Source of the DNA: Paracoccus litorisediminis
GTDB lineage: Bacteria; Pseudomonadota; Alphaproteobacteria; Rhodobacterales; Rhodobacteraceae
Length of the DNA stretch: 64,000 nt
Direction of reading: 5' to 3'
NCBI RefSeq assembly: GCF_009711205.1
Contig: NZ_WMIG01000006.1
Location: 156,240 to 220,239, forward strand
Part shown: one piece after another, positions 54,786 through 63,937 of the stretch
Layout: each line of letters opens with the position of its first letter
Position numbering within the stretch: position 1 is the first letter of the stretch
Made by a program: the position numbers and the translations under genes
Notes under the pieces: generated by a model
The model's input: only the letters and a program-made list of their open reading frames with translations
Told to the model about the DNA's origin: nothing
The model's database searches: none

Positions 54786-55658
54786 ATGCTCGTCACGGCC
54801 GTTCTGTCCGGGCTGGTGCTTGGCGGAACCTATGCGCTGCTCGCCATGGGGCTGACGCTACAATACGGAATCGCCCGGATCATGAACCTGGCCTATGGCG
54901 AGCTGATCATCGTGGCGGCCTTTTTGTCCTATGCGCTGTTCACCTATGCCGGGATCAGCCCGGTCTGGGCCCTGCTGATCGCCCTGCCCGGCGGATTTGT
55001 CCTTGGCTATGCGATTTATGGCTTGTTGATGGCCCCGCTGGTCCGCCGCGCAAGGAATGCCGCGAGTCTGGAGATCGACTCGATCCTTACCACATTCGGG
55101 CTGCTTTTCGTCATTCAGGGCCTTCTGCTGGTGACGTTCGGCGCGAATTTCACCAGCTACAGCTATCTCAATGACGCCGTGCAGATCTTTGGCACAAGGC
55201 TGGCGGCGAACCGGCTGCTGGCGCTGGTTCTGGCTGTGGTGCTGGGGGCTGCGATCTATCTGGTCCTGACCCGCACCCTATGGGGGACGGCATTGCGCGC
55301 GGTCGCGGTCGCGCCCGGATCGGCCCCGCTGGTCGGCATCGATGTCGAGCGCGCCGCACGCATGGCCTTTGCGCTGGGGGGCGCGCTGGCGGCGGCGGGC
55401 GGCGTCGTGATCTCGATGTATCAGACCTTTACCGCGACCTCGGGCGTCGTTTTCACGATGAAGGCGCTGATCATCGTCATCATGGGCGGCGTCGGGAATA
55501 TTCTTGGTGCGCTGTCCGCCGGGCTGCTGCTGGGACTGGCCGAGACCATGGTTGCGACCTATGTCGACCCCGGCCTGACTTTGGCCACCACCTATGGCCT
55601 GTTTCTGGCCGTGCTGCTGTGGCGACCCACCGGCCTGTTTGGGAGGGCGGTTCGTTGA
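54786..55658 (+). CDS. ABC transporter permease (LivH type)
   Basis: A 290-residue inner-membrane permease of the branched-chain family with GTYALLAMGLTLQYGIARIMNLAYGE at the start and MKALIIVIMGGVGNILGALSAG near the end, both LivH hallmarks. ATG at 54786 follows GGAGAAGGTG. It overlaps the LivM-type gene by 4 bases. Confidence 0.92.
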   Translation: MLVTAVLSGLVLGGTYALLAMGLTLQYGIARIMNLAYGELIIVAAFLSYALFTYAGISPVWALLIALPGGFVLGYAIYGLLMAPLVRRARNAASLEIDSILTTFGLLFVIQGLLLVTFGANFTSYSYLNDAVQIFGTRLAANRLLALVLAVVLGAAIYLVLTRTLWGTALRAVAVAPGSAPLVGIDVERAARMAFALGGALAAAGGVVISMYQTFTATSGVVFTMKALIIVIMGGVGNILGALSAGLLLGLAETMVATYVDPGLTLATTYGLFLAVLLWRPTGLFGRAVR

Positions 55659-56602
55659 CGCCGCGTTTTCTATTGGAAATCAGCGCGTTCATTGCGGTCA
55701 TCGCCGCGCTGGCACTGCTGCCGCTTTTTGCCAGCCCCTACGGCATCACGCTGATGATCGGGATGCTGGGCTATGTCGCGCTGGCGATCGGCTGGGCTCT
55801 GTTCTCGGGCCCGACGCGCTATGTGTCCTTGGCAACCGTCGCCTTCTTCGGGATCGGTGCCTATACCTGCGCCGTCTTCAGCGAAGTACTGGCCTATCCG
55901 CTGCTGCTTCTGGTCGCGGGGCTGATCGGCCTTGGGGTGGCATTGGTCGTCGGGCTGGCGACGCTGCGGCTGGCAGGGGTCTATTTCGTGATCTTCACCT
56001 TTGGTCTGGCCGAACTGATCCGTCAGCTCGTCACCTGGTATGAGGTCAATATCACCGGCACGCTCGGCCGCTACATCTTCCTGCCGGTCACGCCCGAGGG
56101 CATCTACTGGCAGCTTCTGGCGCTGACCGCCGCAGCATTCGCGATGTCTTGGGCCATTAGCCGTTCCCGCCTTGGGCTGGCCCTGAAGGTCATCGGTGAG
56201 GATGAGGTCGTGGCCAGCCACAGCGGTATCGACATCGCACGGGTCAAACTGGGGCTGTTCGCGCTGAGTGCGGTGATCATGACGCTGGTCGGCGCGATTC
56301 AGGCCCCGCGCTGGACCTATGTCGAGCCGTCGATCGCCTTCAACCCGACGGTATCCTTCCTGACGCTGATCATGGCGCTCTTGGGCGGGGCGAACCGGCT
56401 GATGGGGCCAATCCTTGGTGCCGTACCGTTGTTCCTGCTGTTCGAGTGGCTTTCGGCCAATTTCCCGAACCATTACTCGATCATCCTTGGGCTGATCTTT
56501 ATCACCATCGTCTTTGTTCTGCCGAACGGCGTTCTGGATTTCATCGAGAAAGGCTGGGCGCGCCGCCTGCCTGTCGCCAAACCCGCCGAGGTCCATAAAT
56601 GA
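55655..56602 (+). CDS. ABC transporter permease (LivM type), TTG start
   Basis: A 315-residue partner permease with about nine helices; RLAGVYFVIFTFGLAELIRQL and ALLGGANRLMGPILGA are LivM-type. The start is TTG at 55655, overlapping the LivH stop, with GGGAGGG 7 bases upstream. No ATG in frame lies near the hydrophobic start, so the rare initiation codon is probably real. Confidence 0.88.
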   Translation: MTPRFLLEISAFIAVIAALALLPLFASPYGITLMIGMLGYVALAIGWALFSGPTRYVSLATVAFFGIGAYTCAVFSEVLAYPLLLLVAGLIGLGVALVVGLATLRLAGVYFVIFTFGLAELIRQLVTWYEVNITGTLGRYIFLPVTPEGIYWQLLALTAAAFAMSWAISRSRLGLALKVIGEDEVVASHSGIDIARVKLGLFALSAVIMTLVGAIQAPRWTYVEPSIAFNPTVSFLTLIMALLGGANRLMGPILGAVPLFLLFEWLSANFPNHYSIILGLIFITIVFVLPNGVLDFIEKGWARRLPVAKPAEVHK

Positions 56603-57327
56603 GCCCGTTCCTTCAGGTATCCGGGCTGACCCGGCGCTTTGGCGGACTGGTTGCGGTCAACGACCTGTCCTTCTCGGTGGCCAAGGGCGAGATCGTGGGT
56701 TTGCTTGGCCCTAATGGCTCGGGCAAAACGACGGTGCTGAACATGATCTCGGGGCATCTGCCGCCATCGGACGGGCAGATCGCGCTGGCCGATACCCGTC
56801 TTTCGGGGCTGGGGCCGCACAAGATCGCGCGACAAGGGGTGGCGCGGACCTTTCAACTGGTGCGCGCCCTGCCCTCGCTAAGCGTGACGGAAAACGTCAT
56901 CGTGGCGCTGGCCTTTGGCCGCAAGCGTCTATGGGGCGAGGCGGCCCGGCTTGAAGCGCTGAAGCGACTTGAGCAGGTGGGTCTGGCCCATCGCGCGGGC
57001 CAACAAGCCGGCGACCTGACCTATATCGACCAGAAGCGCATGGAACTCGCGCGGGCGCTGGCCGCGGACCCACAGCTATTGCTGTTGGACGAATGGCTGG
57101 CCGGACTGAACCCGACCGAGCTGCAGACCGGGATCGAGCTGATCCGCGGGCTGAAATCCTCGGGCATCACCATTCTGATGGTCGAGCATGTCATGGAGGC
57201 GATCCGCGCATTGTGCGGGCGCTGCGTCATCATGAATGCCGGGATCAAGATCGCCGACGCGCCCACCGCCGAGGCCCTGTCCGATCCCGCCGTCGTCACC
57301 GCCTATCTGGGAGAGCAGCATGCTTGA
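56599..57327 (+). CDS. ABC transporter ATPase (LivG type)
   Basis: A 242-residue ATPase: Walker A GPNGSGKTTVLNMISG, YIDQKRMELARALA in place of a classic LSGGQ region, and LLLLDEWLAGLNPTE, with Trp for the usual Pro after Glu. The C-terminal LivG extension ends TAYLGEQHA. ATG overlaps the LivM stop by 4 bases. Confidence 0.92.
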   Translation: MSPFLQVSGLTRRFGGLVAVNDLSFSVAKGEIVGLLGPNGSGKTTVLNMISGHLPPSDGQIALADTRLSGLGPHKIARQGVARTFQLVRALPSLSVTENVIVALAFGRKRLWGEAARLEALKRLEQVGLAHRAGQQAGDLTYIDQKRMELARALAADPQLLLLDEWLAGLNPTELQTGIELIRGLKSSGITILMVEHVMEAIRALCGRCVIMNAGIKIADAPTAEALSDPAVVTAYLGEQHA

Positions 57328-58033
57328 GGTGAAGGGCCTGTCCCTGCATTACGGCCGCCATGTGGCGCTGGACAAGGTCTCGCTGAAGGTCGGCAAGGCC
57401 GAAACCGTGGTGATCCTAGGCGCGAACGGGGCGGGGAAATCCTCGTTGCTGAAAAGCATCGCCGGGTTGGTGCACGGTGATCCCGGCGCGCGCATCAGCT
57501 TCAACGGCGTGCCGATCCAGACTGCCTCGCCCCATCACGTGCTGGAAACCGGGATCGCACTGGTTCCCGAAGGGCGCGGGATTTTTGGCGATCTGACGGT
57601 GGCGGAAAATCTAGCGCTCGGGGCCTATGCCCGCCGCGCAAGGGACCAACGTGAGGCCGGGTTTGAGCTGGTCTTCAGCCTGTTCCCCCGCTTGGCCGAG
57701 CGTCGCCGCCAATTCGTCAACACCATGTCCGGGGGCGAACAGCAGATGGTTGCGATCGGCCGCGCCTTGATGTCGCGACCGGAACTGCTGATGCTGGACG
57801 AGCCCAGCCTTGGCCTTGCACCGGTGGTCGTGGGCGAATTGTTTCGCAGCCTCGACCGGATCCGGCAGACGGGCTTGTCGCTGCTGATCGTCGAGCAGAA
57901 TGTCGGCATGAGTCTGGCCATCGCCGATCGCGGCTATCTTGCCGAGGCCGGGCGCATTACCGGCGAGGGGCCTGCCCCAGAATTGCTGAACGACCCCGCC
58001 GTCAAGCGCGCCTTCCTTGGCGCCACGGCCTGA
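57320..58033 (+). CDS. ABC transporter ATPase (LivF type)
   Basis: A 237-residue ATPase: Walker A GANGAGKSSLLKSIAG, signature MSGGEQQMVAIGRALM, Walker B LLMLDEPSLGLAPVVV and the LivF ending DPAVKRAFLGA. It overlaps the LivG gene by 8 bases, completing a five-gene importer, and is followed 24 bases later by the aldehyde dehydrogenase. Confidence 0.93.
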   Translation: MLEVKGLSLHYGRHVALDKVSLKVGKAETVVILGANGAGKSSLLKSIAGLVHGDPGARISFNGVPIQTASPHHVLETGIALVPEGRGIFGDLTVAENLALGAYARRARDQREAGFELVFSLFPRLAERRRQFVNTMSGGEQQMVAIGRALMSRPELLMLDEPSLGLAPVVVGELFRSLDRIRQTGLSLLIVEQNVGMSLAIADRGYLAEAGRITGEGPAPELLNDPAVKRAFLGATA

Positions 58034-58057
58034 CAGAATCCCCGGAAGGAGACCGAG

Positions 58058-59509
58058 ATGAACATGCTGGGACTGAAGATCGACAATGCCGAGGTCGAAG
58101 CCGCCGGAGGCCGCCGCTTTGAACGGCTGAACCCGATTTCGGGCGAATTGGCGACGACGGTTGCCGCGGCCTCGGTCGAGGATGCCCGCGCCGCCGCCAA
58201 TTCAGCCGCCCGCGCCTTTCCGGCATGGTCGGCAACCGGACCGGGTGAGCGTCGCCGCTTGCTGAACGCTGCCGCCGACCGGCTGCAGGAACGCGCCGGA
58301 GAGTTCGTTCTGGCCATGGCCGAGGAAACCGGCGCGACCGCAGGCTGGGCGATGTTCAACGTCAAGCTCGCCTCGGACATGCTGCGCGAAGCCGCGTCAT
58401 TGACCACCCAGATCGCGGGCGAGGTCATCCCCTCGAATCGGCCCGGCAGCCTTGCGATGGCCGTGCGCCAACCTGCCGGGGTGGTGCTGTCCATGGCACC
58501 GTGGAACGCGCCGGTCATTCTGGGGGTCCGGTCGCTGGCTACCCCGCTGGCCTGCGGCAATACCGTGGTCATGAAGACGTCCGAGATTTGCCCGCGCACC
58601 CATCGCCTGATCGTGGACGCGCTGCATGACGCGGGCTTCCCGCCTGGCGTGGTCAACGCGATCTCGAACGCACCCGAGGACGCGGGCGAGATCGTCGAGG
58701 CGCTGATCGCCCATCCCGCCGTGCGGCGGGTGAACTTCACCGGCTCGACCCGTGTGGGCCGGATCATCGCGGAAACCGCCGGTCGCCACCTGAAGCCCGC
58801 ACTGCTGGAACTGGGTGGCAAGGCGCCCTTCATCGTGCTGGACGATGCCGATCTGGATCAGGCGGTCGCAGCGGCGGCCTTTGGCTCCTACATGAACCAA
58901 GGCCAGATTTGCATGTCAACGGAACGAATTGTGGTCGATCAGACCATTGCTGATGAATTTGTCGGGAAACTTGCCGCCAAGGTGGAAACCTTGAAGGCGG
59001 GCGATCCGCGCCGCAGCGATACGCCACTGGGTTCGGTCGTCGATGCCGCCGCCGCACAGCGCATCAACTCTCTGATCCGGGATGCGGTCTCAAAAGGCGC
59101 GCGGCTGGTCGCTGGCGGACGGATCGACGGCACCATCGTTGATGCAACACTGATCGACCATGTCCGCCCCGCCATGCGGCTTTACGGCGAGGAAAGCTTT
59201 GGCCCCGTCGTTTCGGTGATCCGGGTCGGCTCGATCGACGAGGCGGTCAGGATCGCCAATGACACCGAATATGGCCTGTCGGCGGCGGTCTTTGGCCGCG
59301 ACATCAACCGTGCCATGAGCGTGGCCCGGCGGATCGAATCCGGCATCTGCCATATCAATGGCCCGACCGTCCATGATGAGGCGCAGATGCCCTTTGGCGG
59401 GGTCAAGGCCTCGGGCTATGGGCGCTTCGGCGGCAAGGCAGGCATCGCCGAGTTCACCGAGCTGCGCTGGATCACCATTCAGGACGGCCCGATCCATTAC
59501 CCGATCTGA
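58058..59509 (+). CDS. Aromatic aldehyde dehydrogenase (vanillin/benzaldehyde dehydrogenase-like)
   Basis: A 483-residue ALDH: Asn150 in MAPWNAPVI, Glu251 in LLELGGKAP and catalytic Cys285 in NQGQICMSTER. The C-terminal segment GYGRFGGKAGIAEFTELRWI and the Met/Ser after the Cys resemble vanillin and salicylaldehyde dehydrogenases, from memory. It should oxidise the aromatic aldehyde released by the next enzyme, giving a benzoate such as vanillate or 4-hydroxybenzoate. GGAAGGAG precedes the ATG. Confidence 0.9.
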   Translation: MNMLGLKIDNAEVEAAGGRRFERLNPISGELATTVAAASVEDARAAANSAARAFPAWSATGPGERRRLLNAAADRLQERAGEFVLAMAEETGATAGWAMFNVKLASDMLREAASLTTQIAGEVIPSNRPGSLAMAVRQPAGVVLSMAPWNAPVILGVRSLATPLACGNTVVMKTSEICPRTHRLIVDALHDAGFPPGVVNAISNAPEDAGEIVEALIAHPAVRRVNFTGSTRVGRIIAETAGRHLKPALLELGGKAPFIVLDDADLDQAVAAAAFGSYMNQGQICMSTERIVVDQTIADEFVGKLAAKVETLKAGDPRRSDTPLGSVVDAAAAQRINSLIRDAVSKGARLVAGGRIDGTIVDATLIDHVRPAMRLYGEESFGPVVSVIRVGSIDEAVRIANDTEYGLSAAVFGRDINRAMSVARRIESGICHINGPTVHDEAQMPFGGVKASGYGRFGGKAGIAEFTELRWITIQDGPIHYPI

Positions 59510-59527
59510 CAACAGCTGGGGGATGCC

Positions 59528-61231
59528 ATGGATGACGGAAAGCCCGTGACGATCACCGCCGGAGGCGCGCTGCTGGCCCGGCTGAAGGCGGTTGGCGTCG
59601 ATTACATCTTTGCCAATTCCGGCACGGACTTCCCGCCAATCATCGAGGGGCTGGCCGAGGCCGAGGCACAGCGCGTCCCCCTGCCCCGCGCCATCGTCAT
59701 CCCGCATGAAAGCGCGGCCATGGGCATGGCGCATGGCTATGCGCTGGCGACGGGGCAACCGCAGGCGGTCATGGCGCATACGAATGTGGGATTGGCCAAT
59801 TGCGCCATTGGCGCGATCAACGCCGCAACCGAGCATATTCCCGTCCTGCTGTTTTCCGGTCGAACGCCAGTGACCGAAAAGGGCCATTTCGGCTCTCGCA
59901 CTGTGCCGATCGGCTGGGGGCAGGAAATGCGCGACCAGACGGCGCTGGTCCGCGAGGCAGTGAAATGGGACGATGAGCTGCGCGTGCCCGAACATGTCGG
60001 ACCGACCGTTGACCGCGCTTTCGCCATTGCCAGCTCGACCCCACGTGGCCCGGTCTATGTCAGCCTGCCACGAGAGGTGTTGTGCCAGCCCTGCCCCGTC
60101 GAGGGACTGGATGCGCCGCCCTCGATGTCCCCTGCCCTGCATTTCCCCGACCCGTCGGCAATCCATGAGGTCGCGCGGCTGCTGGCCGGTGCCAGCCATC
60201 CGGTCATCTTTGCCCAACGCGGTGCGGGCTCGGCCGAGGGCTTTGCCGCGCTGGCTGAACTGGCCGGGGATTGGGGCATTCCGGTATGCCAATACTGGGC
60301 CGTCCAGCTGGCCATGGCGACAGATCATCCGATGGCGGCGGAACCGGATCCGGCACCGTTGCTGGCCCAGGCAGATGTCATTCTGGTGCTGGATGCGCTG
60401 GCGCCGTGGTCACCAGACATCCATCCCTTGCGACCGGGCTGCAAGGTCATCCAGATGGGTCAGGACCCGCTGTTTCAGCGATCACCGGTACGGCATTTCC
60501 GTTCGGATCTGACCATCGCCTGCGATCTGGATCAGGGACTGATCGCCTTGCGGGATACAATGGCGATGCTGGTCAGAACTGCCGGAACCGTAGAAAGGGT
60601 CGCGCAGGTCACCGCCCGTAACGCAGCAGCACGCAAAACGGTTCTGAAACGCGCCGAGGCCGGACGCGGCGCGCCGATGACCAAGGAATGGGTCAGCCTG
60701 TGCCTGTCGCGTGTGCTGGACGGCCGCAAGGCCACCGTTCTGTCGGAACTCGGCTGCCCCCTGCCCCCGATGAAACTAAGCGATCATCGCGCGTGGTATC
60801 AGGAGCCTCATTCCGGCGGGCTGGGCTGGTCATTCCCTGCGGCACTGGGGATGCAGCTGGCCGATCCCTCGCGACTGGTGGTCGCGACAATGGGCGACGG
60901 GTCCTATATGTTTTCGAACCCGGTCGCCTGCCATCAGATAGCCGAGGCGCTGCGCCTGCCTGTCCTGGTGATGATCCTGAACAACGGCGAATGGGGGGCA
61001 GTGCGGCAGTCCGTCACCGGACTTTACCCTGATGGCTTTGCCGCACGGGCGAACCGGATGCCACTGACCTCGCTGGCGCCCCTGCCCGACTTCACCATGA
61101 TCGCATGCGCCAGCCGCGCCCATGCCGAGCGTGTCGAGGATGGCGATGCGTTGTCCGCCGCAATCGCTCGAGCACTCAACCAGATCGCCAGCGGTAGCCC
61201 TGCACTGCTTGACATCCAGATACGCGCCTAA
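59528..61231 (+). CDS. ThDP-dependent enzyme (acetolactate synthase / benzoylformate decarboxylase class)
   Basis: A 567-residue thiamine-diphosphate enzyme. Glu61 in PHESAAMGMAHGY activates the cofactor. The cofactor motif is MGDGSYMFSNPVACHQIAEA with the closing NN of LNNGEWGAV. Three-domain order is that of decarboxylases; no FAD-site features of anabolic acetolactate synthases stand out. Located 18 bases after an aromatic ALDH, decarboxylation of an aroylformate, or cleavage of an alpha-hydroxy aryl ketone, to an aromatic aldehyde is the best guess. Confidence 0.85.
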   Translation: MDDGKPVTITAGGALLARLKAVGVDYIFANSGTDFPPIIEGLAEAEAQRVPLPRAIVIPHESAAMGMAHGYALATGQPQAVMAHTNVGLANCAIGAINAATEHIPVLLFSGRTPVTEKGHFGSRTVPIGWGQEMRDQTALVREAVKWDDELRVPEHVGPTVDRAFAIASSTPRGPVYVSLPREVLCQPCPVEGLDAPPSMSPALHFPDPSAIHEVARLLAGASHPVIFAQRGAGSAEGFAALAELAGDWGIPVCQYWAVQLAMATDHPMAAEPDPAPLLAQADVILVLDALAPWSPDIHPLRPGCKVIQMGQDPLFQRSPVRHFRSDLTIACDLDQGLIALRDTMAMLVRTAGTVERVAQVTARNAAARKTVLKRAEAGRGAPMTKEWVSLCLSRVLDGRKATVLSELGCPLPPMKLSDHRAWYQEPHSGGLGWSFPAALGMQLADPSRLVVATMGDGSYMFSNPVACHQIAEALRLPVLVMILNNGEWGAVRQSVTGLYPDGFAARANRMPLTSLAPLPDFTMIACASRAHAERVEDGDALSAAIARALNQIASGSPALLDIQIRA

Positions 61232-61258
61232 GCCCATTCCCGCCTACAGGAGAGCAAG

Positions 61259-61792
61259 ATGCCGGAACGCGCTACCACGGAGTTCTGGAAAGACCTGAAG
61301 CCAATCACTCGGGTCTTTCAGCCGGACGCCCTTCCCGAAGTTTACATGGCCAATGCCCCAACCGAAGATGAGCGCTACTATGTGCCCTTCACCGACACGG
61401 TGTCGTCCCGTCCTCTGTGGATATCACCCACGCAGAACAAGTGGTGTGACATCCTGATGGCGAAAAGCGCGGGTCTGGTGAACCGCCACTATCACCCGCA
61501 TGAGGTCTTTGCCTACACGATCTCGGGGAAATGGGGCTATCTGGAGCATGACTGGACCGCGACAGCGGGCGATTTCGTTTACGAGACGCCCGGCGAGGGC
61601 CACACGCTGATCGCCTATGAACATGACGAGCCGATGCGGGTCTTCTTTCAAGTCACCGGCCCGCTGATCTGGCTGGACGAGGCAGGCGAACCGAATGGAT
61701 TTTTCGACGTGCACAACTACATCGAGCTTTGCCGCAACCATTACGACAAAGTTGGGTTGGGCCGTGGCTACATCGACAGCCTGTTCCGTTAG
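61259..61792 (+). CDS. 2,4'-dihydroxyacetophenone dioxygenase-like cupin
   Basis: A 177-residue single-domain cupin, the same length as bacterial 2,4'-dihydroxyacetophenone dioxygenase (DAD), which cuts the side chain of hydroxyacetyl-arenes to a benzoate and formate. Iron ligands match in spacing: His77 and His79 in NRHYHPHEVF, and His115 in GEGHTLIAY. Segments ERYYVPFTDTVSSRPLWI and YLEHDWTATAGDF recall DAD from memory. Last gene of the operon, 27 bases after the ThDP enzyme with CAGGAG upstream. Confidence 0.85.
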   Translation: MPERATTEFWKDLKPITRVFQPDALPEVYMANAPTEDERYYVPFTDTVSSRPLWISPTQNKWCDILMAKSAGLVNRHYHPHEVFAYTISGKWGYLEHDWTATAGDFVYETPGEGHTLIAYEHDEPMRVFFQVTGPLIWLDEAGEPNGFFDVHNYIELCRNHYDKVGLGRGYIDSLFR

Positions 61793-62239
61793 GGCCTGCT
61801 TCCGCAGCTTACCCGGCGGCCTCCCGGCCGGCGTAGCGAGTGTGCTATCTGAAGCACGATTTTATCGGCACGGATGCTGCAATCAGGGGTGTCCATCAAG
61901 GCGTTGCATTGAAGTGGCGTTTTGGGGCTGCAAGTACAGAGTTTATCGGATCGCCGATGATCGGGAAGGCTGCGCTGAAAGCCATCGCTTCGAGAGACGT
62001 GCACCAAGGGCAACAACCCGACCTTTGACAGCTTCCGCGAAGAACTCAGGAACTGCGCCATAGTCGCGAGGTCGTCAGCGGCTCCATATTGGTTTTGTCG
62101 ATGACGTCGAACTGGCGGATGCGAGACTGATCATTGGGCCAAAACCGGATTGTCCTGAGTGCCTGCCATCAGGGCCTACGGGACAGATCTATTTGATTGA
62201 TGGCAAGCGGGGTTTCTTGCTCATCTTAGCGTTCAAGGA
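61793..62239. other. Non-coding or decayed sequence before the insertion sequences
   Basis: About 450 bases without a gene I can support. Base composition drops and in-frame stops are frequent. Short readable stretches (about 61900-62030) do not match anything I recognise. It is probably decayed DNA between the catabolic operon and the old insertion sequence. Confidence 0.5.
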
Positions 62240-63589
62240 GCGAATATAGGCACGAAAACCGTCGATCAGAAAGCTGCTGCCGATCATTCAGTGAGAGACA
62301 TTTGCCGCGCGACGCGAAAGGTGCACTCGGCCGAGGATAAGGTCCGGATTATGTTAGCTGGATTGCGCGACAAGGACAGCACTGCCGAACTGTACCGACG
62401 ATAAGGGATCGCCCAAAGCGGCTATTTCAGTCGATCGAAGAAGTTCCTCGGTGAGGCATGACCGCCACCGGTTCAAGGTCATGCCGAATGGAAAGAGGCG
62501 TCTGGCGGGAGACACACAGTCAGGCAGGCAAACAGTGCCGAGGTGAAAGACCTGCGCCCCGAGGCCGCCGCGCTGAAAGAGGTCGTCGTCGATCTCGCCC
62601 TCGAGAACCGATTGCTGAAAAATGCATGAACGGGGCTGAGGGCTGCGACGAATAAGATATCCCGCTTTGGAGAAGGTCGAAATCATTCGGCTGATTGAGG
62701 GGGCGGATCTTTCGATGTGAGAAACCTTGGCAAAGCTGGGGATTCCAGCCCCCTATCGCTACGTATGATCTGTACGCGTCAGTCGGCCCTGAAGGGCTTG
62801 AGGACGGTCAAGTTGGACGAGCCAGGTCTGGAACTGTATTCCGGATGAGGTGCGGGGCCAGATCATCGAGAGGGCCCTGGATGGTGAGGGCCTGTCCGCC
62901 ATCGTCCCAGGCATGGCCCCGAACGAACCGTCGCCACGGAAATTAACCATGCAATTTGCAGGCACCAAAAGTTTTTCCAGAAGCTTCCGTGTGTTGGATG
63001 CTCAAAGCGCATGCCTGATCACCAGCCCGCCCATATCGTGATCAAGGCTGGCGAGAAGTTGCAGAACAAGACTACGGCGCCGAACCAGATGTGGCAGACC
63101 TAATTCACCTATCTAAAAGTCATCGGCTGGGGCTGGTTCAATCTCTCGACGTCTATTCCTGACTCACATCGTCGGCTGGCCACCCTGCGCCTACATGAAG
63201 GTGGCTGACGTGACCAGCACCGTAGGCAAGGCGCTGGATGCTTCAGAACAGCGCCGTGCCTCATCATAAGCTGCGCCTGCTCTCCGATAGGGCGAAGCCT
63301 ATATCGCGGGGGATCTGGCCGACTGGCTTGAGGAAAGGGGCGTGGAACAGGTCCATGGCACCCCCGGATATCCCCAGACCCAAGACAAGATCGAACGCTT
63401 GCATTAGAGGCTGAAGAACCGGATCCTGCTGAGAACTTCCACCTTCATGGCCAACTCGAAGAAGCGATCGACGCCTTTGTCGATCATTTTAATAACCATC
63501 GGCTTCACGAGAGTCTCGGTAACTTGCCCCCGGCAGATGCCTATTTCGGGCGAGGTCGCAAAATCCTGGCAGAAAGGGAGAAGATCAGA
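62240..63589 (+). pseudogene. Decayed IS3-family element (orfA and orfB remnants)
   Basis: Broken translations in several frames reproduce an IS3-family transposase. At 62290-62403 VRDICRATRKVHSAEDKVRI and LRDKDSTAELYRR match OrfA and end at a stop. At about 62540-62625 the leucine-zipper end (AALKEVVVDLALENRLLKN) appears. From about 62660 OrfB begins (LEKVEIIRLIEGADLS). At 63030-63130 TTAPNQMWQT, a stop at 63102, then FTYLKVIGWGWF cover the first catalytic Asp, which is replaced by the stop codon. From 63300 GDLADWLEERGVEQVHGTPG continues the core. Many frameshifts and stops show it is dead. Its 3' end is cut by the next element. Confidence 0.8.
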
Positions 63590-63670
63590 TGCTCTGCCCC
63601 CTCGAAACTGGACCGTTTGAAGCTAGAGTTTTCGGCTAACCTTCCCCGGCTGGGACAGGAACTGAAAACG

Positions 63671-63937
63671 ATGAAGGCATCGAAGTTCACGGAAGCGCAG
63701 AAGGCGTTCATTCTGAAGCAGGGCGAGGAAGGCACATCAGTTGCCGAGATTTGTTGGAAGGCCGGGATCGGCCAGTCGACCTATTTCGCCTGGAAGAAGA
63801 AGTGTGGCGGGCTGCTGCCCGATGAGATGCGCCGGCTCAAGCAGCTTGAGGACGAGAACGCGCGGTTGAAACAGATCGTGGCGGATCTGACGCTCGACCG
63901 GCAGATGCTGCAGGACGTCGTTCGGCGAAAGCTCTGA
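63671..63937 (+). CDS. IS3-family transposase OrfA
   Basis: An 88-residue DNA-binding subunit. Helix-turn-helix region FTEAQKAFILKQGEEGTSVAE then ICWKAGIGQSTYFAWKKK, and the leucine-zipper region LKQLEDENARLKQIVADLTL. The frame is intact. GGAACTGAAAACG precedes the ATG; the frame stays open upstream because it runs into the older element. Confidence 0.88.
   Translation: MKASKFTEAQKAFILKQGEEGTSVAEICWKAGIGQSTYFAWKKKCGGLLPDEMRRLKQLEDENARLKQIVADLTLDRQMLQDVVRRKL

Noticed and set aside
61840..62063. Short frames at 61840-62063 as a gene
   Set aside because: No ribosome site, no recognised domain and unusual codon use. It lies next to decayed insertion-sequence DNA, so it is left as unassigned.
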